The notes beneath the pieces were generated by a model. It did no database searches, was not told the DNA's origin, and was given only the letters and a program-made list of their open reading frames with translations. DNA of 9,596 bases from an uncultured Clostridia bacterium (GTDB lineage: Bacteria > Bacillota > Clostridia > Peptostreptococcales > Anaerovoracaceae), in NCBI GenBank assembly GCA_937889655.1, contig CALBZG010000026.1, forward strand, positions 1 to 9,596, in the 5' to 3' direction. The number at the start of each line of letters is the position of its first letter. Position 1 is the stretch's first letter. Shown here one piece after another: positions 1 through 4,521 of the stretch. The position numbers and the translations under genes are program-made.

Positions 1-570
1 CATGCAATATAATCGAATAAGCAAAGTGACTCCGAAGCATACATATAAAGCGATGCTGTTCCCAAATGATCCATACAGAATGACAAAAAAAACACTCCCG
101 ATAATACAAGCCACCGCATATACCTCCTTGTGAAACACAAAAGGTATTTCATGTGCAAAAACATCCCTCATCATCCCACCGCCAGTACCTGTCAACACTG
201 CAAGGGTGATGATGACAAAAGGCTGATGCAGCCCGTTGTTGATAGCCACCTCAGCGCCGATGGCAGTGAATGCCGCAAGGCCGATGGCATCGAAAAACTG
301 GATGAAGTTTTGATAGCGTTCTATTTTTTTATGAAGGGCGATCACTGCTAAAGCTGTAAGAATGCTTATGATCGCATAGATTGGATTTTCAAGGGATACG
401 GGAAGATCCAACCCTATCAGAACATCTCTAACGATCCCGCCGCCAATAGCTGTTATGATCGCCAAAGCTATTATTCCGTAGTAGTCAAGATCCTTATCTA
501 TGGCAACCAAAGCACCTGTTATGGCAAACGCAACCGTCCCGATCAATTCAACAACCGATATGAATTCCAT
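1..570 (-). CDS. TRIC/UPF0126 family membrane channel protein, C-terminus cut by window edge
   Basis: Reading leftwards from ATG at 570-568, the frame stays open for 190 codons to base 1. The family is usually about 200 residues, so only the last few are missing. The protein is almost wholly hydrophobic, with about six to seven membrane segments. It carries the family's internal duplication: GGGIVRD at residues 43-49 and GGGMMRD at 130-136, each after a glycine-rich helix. Bacterial members (YicG/YadS-like, formerly UPF0126) are homologues of trimeric intracellular cation channels in the cytoplasmic membrane; some are annotated as glycine transporters, so the substrate here is unknown. The start is supported by AGAGAGG at 578-584 (read on minus), 7 bases before the ATG. 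The gene is transcribed away from the NimA-like gene and shares the intergenic region with it. Family assignment is firm, function is not. Confidence 0.88.
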   Translation of the reverse strand, partial: MEFISVVELIGTVAFAITGALVAIDKDLDYYGIIALAIITAIGGGIVRDVLIGLDLPVSLENPIYAIISILTALAVIALHKKIERYQNFIQFFDAIGLAAFTAIGAEVAINNGLHQPFVIITLAVLTGTGGGMMRDVFAHEIPFVFHKEVYAVACIIGSVFFVILYGSFGNSIALYVCFGVTLLIRLYCM

Positions 571-625
571 ACAGATTCCTCTCTTGGTAATGTCACAAAT
601 TTATACAATGAAAACTAATCAAGCT

Positions 626-634
626 ATTGTAGCA
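626..634 (-). promoter_or_regulatory. Candidate extended -10 promoter for the TRIC-family gene
   Basis: On the minus strand the sequence reads TGCTACAAT, a TGn extended -10 element with a 5/6 match to TATAAT. No good -35 box lies 16-18 bases upstream, which is common for extended -10 promoters. It would start transcription near 619, giving a leader of about 50 nt before the ATG at 570. Inferred from consensus only. Confidence 0.35.
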
Positions 635-805
635 TATTTTGTTGCAAACCGCATTATTCGTCATCTGTTTTTTTGAATTTTCTATATATAGTATAATGTT
701 TTTGAAAATCCCCCAAAGAGCCCGATAACCCCTTTTTTTTTAATGTCTTATCAATTTCTTCAGCCGAGAATTTGCTCTTTTTTCACCTGTATTGACTTTT
801 CTCTC

Positions 806-834
806 TTTACATAGAACCGTTCTAATATCATAAT
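806..834 (+). promoter_or_regulatory. Sigma-A-type promoter of the NimA-like gene
   Basis: TTTACA at 806-811 (5/6 match to the -35 consensus) is followed after exactly 17 bases by CATAAT at 829-834 (5/6 match to the -10 consensus). Transcription would start near 841 and give a leader of about 40 nt before the ATG at 884. The spacer is filled by the palindrome at 812-824. Confidence 0.6.
812..824. promoter_or_regulatory. Candidate repressor operator, palindrome TAGAACCGTTCTA
   Basis: TAGAAC and GTTCTA are perfect 6-base inverted arms around a single central C. The palindrome lies wholly between the -35 and -10 boxes of the NimA-like gene, where a bound dimer would block RNA polymerase. This size and placement are typical of small HTH dimers such as TetR- or MarR-type repressors. 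No such regulator is encoded within the window; the only regulator gene here is of the Crp/Fnr family. Function is inferred. Confidence 0.45.
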
Positions 835-883
835 ATTCTTAATAATAAGTTTTACAGCTAAATATATATAAGGAGGCCAGGGA

Positions 884-1348
884 ATGTTCAGAGAAATGAG
901 AAGAAAAGACAAAGCGCTGACAAATAATGAGATGCTTGAGATATTACAAACCGCCGAATATGGTATCTTATCTACAATTGGCGAAGACGGATATCCGTAT
1001 GGTGTGCCTGTGAATTATGTCTATCATAATAACAAGATATATTTTCATGCAGCGCTAACAGGCCATAAGCTGGACAACATCGCTTTCAACGAAAAAGTCT
1101 CTTTTTGCGTAGTAAAGGATGTTGAATTGATGCCTGACGACTTCAACACGAAATATAAGAGCGTTATTGCTTTCGGTAAAGTAAAAGAAGTCCCTGAAGC
1201 TGAGAAAAAAGCCATTTATGTTATCATCCTGGAAAAGTTCTCGAAGGATTTTATGGAATCCGGGATGGAATATATGAGAAAAGCCGGGGATGATGCCAAA
1301 GTTTTTCAGATAGAAATTGAGCATATGACTGCAAAGGGCAAAAAATAA
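884..1348 (+). CDS. NimA-like pyridoxamine 5'-phosphate oxidase family FMN-binding protein
   Basis: This 154-residue protein has the split-barrel flavin-binding fold of the PNPOx-like family (Pyridox_ox_2/NimA branch). Recognisable family features are an N-terminal MRRKDK stretch at residues 5-10, a first beta hairpin with GYPYGVPVNY at 36-45, the core strand and turn KIYFHAALTGHKLDNI at 51-66, and the later strand SVIAFGKVKEV at 93-103. Members are cytoplasmic, bind FMN or a related cofactor, and reduce varied substrates; NimA itself reduces 5-nitroimidazole drugs. Sequence alone does not show that this one gives drug resistance, and many such genes are housekeeping or of unknown role. The start is set by AGGAGG at 871-876, 7 bases before the ATG. 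It appears to be transcribed alone from the promoter at 806-834, probably under a repressor acting at 812-824. Confidence 0.85.
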   Translation: MFREMRRKDKALTNNEMLEILQTAEYGILSTIGEDGYPYGVPVNYVYHNNKIYFHAALTGHKLDNIAFNEKVSFCVVKDVELMPDDFNTKYKSVIAFGKVKEVPEAEKKAIYVIILEKFSKDFMESGMEYMRKAGDDAKVFQIEIEHMTAKGKK

Positions 1349-1359
1349 GGAATAATGCC

Positions 1360-1374
1360 TTCCCTTATCGGGAA
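1360..1374 (+). terminator. Weak hairpin after the NimA-like gene
   Basis: TTCCC (1360-1364) and GGGAA (1370-1374) can form a 5-base stem with a 5-base loop, 11 bases after the stop codon. The following sequence is T-rich but interrupted, so this is at best a weak intrinsic terminator. Confidence 0.25.
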
Positions 1375-1404
1375 TTTGTGAAAAATTTATTTTATTTCAT
1401 ATTT

Positions 1405-1420
1405 TGTTGTATGTACAACA
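1405..1420. promoter_or_regulatory. Candidate operator, 16-base near-perfect palindrome
   Basis: TGTTGTA and TACAACA are perfect 7-base inverted arms around a central TG. The palindrome overlaps the candidate -35 element of the promoter at 1412-1439. The placement suggests a dimeric repressor or activator site controlling the transcript that carries the 41-residue ORF. The binding protein is unknown. Confidence 0.45.
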
Positions 1421-1439
1421 TCTTCACCCATATTATAAT
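1412..1439 (+). promoter_or_regulatory. Candidate promoter of the small-ORF transcript
   Basis: A perfect TATAAT at 1434-1439 lies 16 bases after TGTACA (1412-1417), which matches the -35 consensus at 4 of 6 positions. Transcription would begin near 1446. The -35 is weak and sits inside a palindrome, as expected of a regulated promoter. It would give a leader of about 135 nt before the ATG at 1582. Confidence 0.45.
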
Positions 1440-1457
1440 GGTATGCTCTTCATAGGT

Positions 1458-1480
1458 CAGGAAATCCTAACAGGAAGTCC
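1458..1480. repeat. Short tandem repeat, CAGGAAATCC / CAGGAAGTCC
   Basis: Two 10-base copies differing at one base lie at 1458-1467 and 1471-1480, 13 bases apart start to start. They fall at the 5' end of the leader of the small ORF. The copies could be a protein-binding repeat or part of an RNA fold. Chance is not excluded. Confidence 0.35.
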
Positions 1481-1493
1481 CAGACTATAAAGA

Positions 1494-1545
1494 TGTTTAT
1501 ATAAATGATTTCTATGCAGCGAGGGCCAACATATTTATATAAACA
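1494..1545. repeat. 13-base perfect inverted repeat with 26-base loop
   Basis: The left arm TGTTTATATAAAT (1494-1506) and the right arm ATTTATATAAACA (1533-1545) are exact reverse complements. Each arm also contains the self-palindrome TTTATATAAA, so each could instead fold or bind a protein on its own. The stem has almost no G or C and no T-tract follows, so it is not an intrinsic terminator. Confidence 0.55.
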
Positions 1546-1581
1546 AACCGGTGATAATAATGACCAATGGGGGTGTTGTTC

Positions 1582-1707
1582 ATGAAATTGAAAAAGATAT
1601 TCGAAGGGATCAAAACAGATTTAAACCTTATCCAGTATTTGAGAGAAAAAATCATTTATCCCGATACAAACTACAGAATAGTTGAAGACAACAAAATCAA
1701 CAGATAA
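1582..1707 (+). CDS. Hypothetical 41-residue protein
   Basis: ATG at 1582 opens a 41-codon frame ending in TAA at 1705-1707. GGGGGTG at 1569-1575 lies 6 bases before the ATG and pairs well with the 16S anti-Shine-Dalgarno sequence. An in-frame ATG at 1567 would add 5 residues but would place the binding site inside the gene, so 1582 is preferred. The product starts MKLKKIFEGIK, has no membrane segment or cysteines, and is rich in charged and aromatic residues with a likely helical first half (about residues 2-24). I do not recognise the family. Support comes from the ribosome binding site, the dedicated promoter and palindrome upstream, and the hairpin region after it. It is too short for coding statistics to decide. 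Confidence 0.5.
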   Translation: MKLKKIFEGIKTDLNLIQYLREKIIYPDTNYRIVEDNKINR

Positions 1708-1741
1708 AAGTTTGACACTATTTGATAGATAAGTATTTCAT

Positions 1742-1805
1742 AGGCCGGTCACGATAAACTCACTTTAAGCATAGATAGAGATGACGTTATCGAAGGCCGG
1801 TCTTT
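1742..1805 (+). terminator. Possible terminator with 9-base direct repeats after the small ORF
   Basis: CGATAA (1752-1757) and TTATCG (1787-1792) can pair. Outside them the two copies of AGGCCGGTC (1742-1750 and 1794-1802) can add a CCGG/CCGG or GGCC/GGCC stem across an internal loop. TCTTTT follows directly at 1801-1806. The copies are direct repeats rather than inverted, so the stem is imperfect. It lies between convergent genes and would stop transcription from the small ORF before the Crp/Fnr-type gene. Confidence 0.35.
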
Positions 1806-1817
1806 TATTGGCGAATT

Positions 1818-2501
1818 TTATTCAGCAGCGAGAATCTTGAAACGGCTTTTTTCATAATCGATCAAGCCTTCTTTCCGCATACGATTAAGCTCTGTTGATA
1901 GAACGCTGCGGTTTACCCAAAGGAAATCCGCAAATTGTTTTTGAGTCAGGCCGATATCAAATGTGTCCTGACCGCTTTTATCTTTTATATGTCTCAAGTA
2001 AGTCATGATCCGTTCTTCAAGAGTATACATGGACAATAAATCGATTTTAAAAATAAGCTGTACATGTTCATCACTCAATATGTGTGCGATGTTGTGCAAA
2101 ATCTTCTCCCTTGTGGCCGGTCCGATGAAGGTGCTTTCGAAAAGCTTTAAGAATGGTGTGAAGCCGATGAGACAATCGGTTTGGCAAACCAGCGCCACGG
2201 GGCTGACCTTGGATTTTGAATAAAGAGTGTCCAGACAGATAACTCCACCTTGCTTATATGTCCTCAGCACCTGGGCTTCTCCGTTTAAATCATATTTAAT
2301 GCTTGCCACCGTTCCGCTTTTTATCAGCCCGATCGAGGATACTTTGCTTCCCTGAGCAACGATGATTTCATCTCTATCATATGCTCTCACAACAGGCCGG
2401 GTCTGCTCATACACCAAGTTGAGTTCATCCATGGTCAAGCCTTCATACAGCAAAGATTTCTTAAGACTATTTAAGATGTTGCTTTTTTTCTCTATTGACA
2501 T
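1818..2501 (-). CDS. Crp/Fnr family transcriptional regulator
   Basis: The 227-residue protein has the usual length and layout of the family. A cyclic-nucleotide-binding-type beta barrel spans about residues 18-120, with the turn IVAQGSKVSSIGLIKSGTV at 47-65. A dimerisation helix lies at about 128-158, and a winged HTH at about 184-223 contains LTQKQFADFLWVNRSVLSTE. It lacks the N-terminal cysteine cluster of FNR, and I do not see the arginine-serine phosphate-binding signature of cAMP-binding Crp, so the ligand is unknown. It is a cytoplasmic DNA-binding dimer. It is the last gene of a three-gene operon: its ATG is 15 bases after the stop of the ketopantoate reductase-like gene, with GGTGAG at 2507-2512 as ribosome binding site. 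The position suggests co-expression with the channel. Its targets cannot be read from this window. Confidence 0.87.
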   Translation of the reverse strand: MSIEKKSNILNSLKKSLLYEGLTMDELNLVYEQTRPVVRAYDRDEIIVAQGSKVSSIGLIKSGTVASIKYDLNGEAQVLRTYKQGGVICLDTLYSKSKVSPVALVCQTDCLIGFTPFLKLFESTFIGPATREKILHNIAHILSDEHVQLIFKIDLLSMYTLEERIMTYLRHIKDKSGQDTFDIGLTQKQFADFLWVNRSVLSTELNRMRKEGLIDYEKSRFKILAAE

Positions 2502-2516
2502 GTCTGCTCACCGAAT

Positions 2517-3431
2517 TCAATAATTCCTTTCAATCTCTTTGATTTTTTCATAGATCATCGTGTTTACAGGCACTGATATCCCATATATTTTAGCAAATTC
2601 GAGCACAGTGCCGGCAAACAAATCAAGTTCGCTTGGCCTTTTTGCTTCTATATCCTGCCGCATAGAAGGTTTTCCATCGGGACTCAGCGTTGCAAGGACT
2701 TTCATCCAGTATTCCAAATCTTCTTCCGCTAGATCCACTCCCTCTATTTGCGAAATCCTGATCACTTCCCGCATAGCTTCTTTCATAAGCTCTCGGGAAG
2801 CACCTTCTTTCTGAATCTCTCCGTAAGTCCCGCCGTATAGGGAGACCACCTGATTAACACCGACATTCAGCATGAACTTGCTCCAAATTTTTCTGTACAT
2901 ATCTTCTTCAACTATGCATGGCACACCGTGAGTGCTGAGAAACTCTGCCAGATGAATGGCGCGCTGCGATGGCTTTCCATTCTTTTCACCGATCACCAGC
3001 ATGCCCATATTCTGATATAAAACTTGATTTCCTTCCTTCACTGCGTCCATTCCTTGGGCAACACAATAGATGATCCTTTCGGACCCAAATGCATCTGCCA
3101 TTATGTTTTCGCTTGAAATACCGTTAAGCAAAGAAATGATAGCGGTGTTTTCTGAGATTTGATTTTTCATAGCCTCGATGGCATCTTTCAGGCCATTGTA
3201 CTTAACGGCGAATATTGCAAGGTCCGCCGGCTCTGTTTGATATCCTGGCCTTTGGTATTTAAAATCGCATCGGATACCGTTGCAAAATATACCAAGTTCC
3301 AGATATCTCTCAATCCTGTTTTCATCTGCAATGATCCTAAAACTTCCCTTCTCCATTTTTCTATTCAATTGATTGCCGAACATTACGCCAAGCGCCCCCA
3401 GCCCGATGAGCGACGCTCTTTTTACTTCCAT
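2517..3431 (-). CDS. 2-dehydropantoate 2-reductase (ketopantoate reductase) family protein
   Basis: The 304-residue protein matches the PanE/ApbA family throughout. An N-terminal Rossmann motif GLGALG sits at residues 10-15, AVKYN at 75-79 and LLNG at 101-104. The C-terminal helical domain has IWSKFMLNVGVN at 182-193, where K185 aligns with the catalytic lysine of the E. coli enzyme, and SMRQDIEAKRPSELD at 256-270, with the expected serine (256) and glutamate (268). The family reduces ketopantoate to pantoate with NADPH in coenzyme A synthesis; many paralogues have other substrates, and no other pantothenate gene is nearby, so no gene symbol is given. The longest frame begins at GTG 3455, but ATG 3431 is chosen because GGAGG (3437-3441) lies 5 bases before it and the Rossmann strand starts directly after. 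It is the middle gene of the channel operon, 23 bases after the channel stop. Confidence 0.85.
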   Translation of the reverse strand: MEVKRASLIGLGALGVMFGNQLNRKMEKGSFRIIADENRIERYLELGIFCNGIRCDFKYQRPGYQTEPADLAIFAVKYNGLKDAIEAMKNQISENTAIISLLNGISSENIMADAFGSERIIYCVAQGMDAVKEGNQVLYQNMGMLVIGEKNGKPSQRAIHLAEFLSTHGVPCIVEEDMYRKIWSKFMLNVGVNQVVSLYGGTYGEIQKEGASRELMKEAMREVIRISQIEGVDLAEEDLEYWMKVLATLSPDGKPSMRQDIEAKRPSELDLFAGTVLEFAKIYGISVPVNTMIYEKIKEIERNY

Positions 3432-3454
3432 TCTTTCCTCCAATAACTCCCGCA

Positions 3455-4276
3455 CTATGATTCATCCAATCTTTTCCCACATTTGCTGCAATATACTGCT
3501 TCAAGTGGATTCCCGTCATATAAGCAAGATGCACACTTCCTTGTGTCAATTTTTTTAGATGAAACTTTAGATAATTCATAACTAAAAATACCCGTCGGCA
3601 CAGCTATTATTCCATATGCCATAATCATTAAAAAACTTGCAATGAATTTGCCGATAGAAGTGTGGGGTGTGATATCTCCATATCCAACGGTTGTAACCGT
3701 AATAACGGCCCAGTACATTGACTCGGGAATACTGCTGAAGCCATATTCCTCTCCTTCTACAATATACATCATCGCACCAACAATGGTGATTACAAACAGC
3801 ATTGTAAAAATAAATATCGTTATTTTGGGACGGCTTGCTATTAACGCTTTCTTCAGAACACTCGACTCCTGCATATACCTGATCATCTTGAATATTCTAA
3901 AGAGACGCAGTAACCGAAGAATACGTATAATCATTAAAAATTGAATGTTAGGGAATACAAGGCTCACAATTGTAGGTAAAATAGTCAGCAAATCAATGAC
4001 GCCAAAAAAACTTTTTACATATTTGAGTTTCCTGTCCACGCAAAGAATTCGTAAAACATATTCTATAGCAAAAGCAATGGTGAAAAACCATTCCAGCCGA
4101 TAAAAAATAAGGCCATAAGACTGATGTATGCTTTTTACACTATCCATCAATACAACCATACTGCTGAATAAAATAAGGAAAATTAAAGCTATATCAAAAT
4201 ATTTTCCTTGAGGAGTATCAGATTCAAAGATTATTGTATACAACCTGTTTTTCCATGATGGCGAATTTCGTTCCAT
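3455..4276 (-). CDS. Voltage-gated K+ channel with C-terminal zinc ribbon
   Basis: The 273-residue membrane protein has six transmembrane segments. S1 is at about 26-45, S2 at 57-78, S3 at 88-108, S4 at 112-134, S5 at 150-173 and S6 at 206-234. S4 carries a classical voltage-sensor ladder with a positive residue at every third position: R118, R121, R124, R127, K130, R133. The pore loop holds the K+ selectivity filter TTVGYGD at 195-201. After S6 there is a short zinc ribbon with CASC at 248-251 and CSKC at 263-266. The product should be a tetrameric channel of the cytoplasmic membrane with the ribbon in the cytoplasm. AAGGAG at 4285-4290 sets the start, 8 bases from the ATG. It is the first gene of an operon with a ketopantoate reductase-like protein and a Crp/Fnr regulator. 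Gating by voltage is inferred from S4; the ribbon's role is unknown. Confidence 0.92.
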   Translation of the reverse strand: MERNSPSWKNRLYTIIFESDTPQGKYFDIALIFLILFSSMVVLMDSVKSIHQSYGLIFYRLEWFFTIAFAIEYVLRILCVDRKLKYVKSFFGVIDLLTILPTIVSLVFPNIQFLMIIRILRLLRLFRIFKMIRYMQESSVLKKALIASRPKITIFIFTMLFVITIVGAMMYIVEGEEYGFSSIPESMYWAVITVTTVGYGDITPHTSIGKFIASFLMIMAYGIIAVPTGIFSYELSKVSSKKIDTRKCASCLYDGNPLEAVYCSKCGKRLDES

Positions 4277-4415
4277 TGATCAAACTCCTTGCCCTAGTTT
4301 TACTTGACCTGCTTTTAATAAATTACATATTCAATTGGAGCGGAATACGATAATTTTTTAGTTTTAATGGTCCTATTTTAACATTATATACATCTTACGG
4401 CTATTCATCTATACG

Positions 4416-4445
4416 ATTATATGAACTACTTCTGAAAAGTTACAA
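4416..4445 (-). promoter_or_regulatory. Candidate promoter of the channel operon
   Basis: On the minus strand TTGTAA (4445-4440, 4/6 match) is followed after 18 bases by TATAAT (4421-4416). It starts within the T-tract of the terminator of the preceding cyclase gene, so the operon would have its own transcript beginning near 4409 with a leader of about 130 nt. A second TATAAT at 4388-4383 has no good -35 partner. Confidence 0.4.
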
Positions 4446-4485
4446 AAAACCATCCCGAGGGAACGATTTCCTACGGGATGGTTTT
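4444..4485 (-). terminator. Strong Rho-independent terminator of the dCache-GGDEF gene
   Basis: Perfect 12-base inverted arms, AAAACCATCCCG and CGGGATGGTTTT, lie at 4485-4474 and 4457-4446 in minus-strand order, with a 16-base loop. A T-run follows in the minus-strand RNA (bases 4449-4444). The element begins 37 bases after the cyclase stop codon and separates it from the channel operon. Confidence 0.85.
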
Positions 4486-4521
4486 GGTTGTGGTTGTGAA
4501 TTTTACATATCCGGTCGCGTT

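Larger units (their letters stand above)
571..883. other. Intergenic region between divergent TRIC-family and NimA-like genes
   Basis: This 313-base AT-rich gap holds the candidate promoters of both flanking genes, entered separately. I find no supported gene in it: the only small plus-strand ORF noted (743-814, 23 codons) lacks a ribosome binding site. Other visible items are an isolated TATAAT at 692-697 with no -35 partner, a T-run at 733-740, and a 7-base inverted pair AAAGAGC (715-721) / GCTCTTT (774-780) with a 52-base loop that is followed by more T residues. The inverted pair is too loose to call a terminator. Confidence 0.6.
1446..1581 (+). promoter_or_regulatory. Candidate structured 5' leader of the 41-residue ORF
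   Basis: Between the inferred transcription start and the small ORF lie several elements that could fold as RNA. GGTCA (1455-1459) can pair with TGACC (1561-1565) and close the whole region. AGTC (1477-1480) and GACT (1483-1486) can form a small hairpin. The 13-base arms at 1494-1506 and 1533-1545 can form a long stem. The loop between those arms holds the G-rich stretch GCGAGGGCC. The fold places the ribosome binding site GGGGGTG (1569-1575) just outside the closing stem. I compared it by eye with the common riboswitch consensus sequences I know and found no match. It could be a cis-acting leader, an independent small RNA, or chance. Confidence 0.3.

Noticed and set aside
130..351. 73-residue plus-strand ORF with several cysteines and histidines
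   Set aside because: It is the reverse-strand shadow of the TRIC-family gene, whose duplicated GGGxxRD motifs show that the minus frame is the coding one.
692..697. Isolated TATAAT on the plus strand
   Set aside because: The nearest -35-like sequence (TTGAAT, 673-678) is only 13 bases away. A much better promoter for the NimA-like gene lies at 806-834.
715..780. AAAGAGC / GCTCTTT inverted pair followed by T residues, possible terminator or attenuator
   Set aside because: Only 7 pairs, mostly A-T, with a 52-base loop and no gene it would serve.
743..814. 23-codon plus-strand ORF beginning at ATG 743
   Set aside because: It has no ribosome binding site (a T-run precedes it) and it overlaps the NimA promoter.
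1446..1581. Identification of the leader as a known riboswitch (c-di-GMP, SAM, FMN, THF, yybP-ykoY, ZTP and others)
   Set aside because: None of the conserved core sequences I know from these classes is present, so no class is assigned.
1712..1739. TTGACA followed by TATTTC, a possible promoter for a small RNA ending at the 1742-1805 hairpin
   Set aside because: The -10 matches at only 3 of 6 positions, so the sequence does not support a separate RNA.
3431..3455. GTG start at 3455 for the ketopantoate reductase-like gene
   Set aside because: The 8 extra residues read through the ribosome binding site of ATG 3431, which directly precedes the conserved Rossmann fold.
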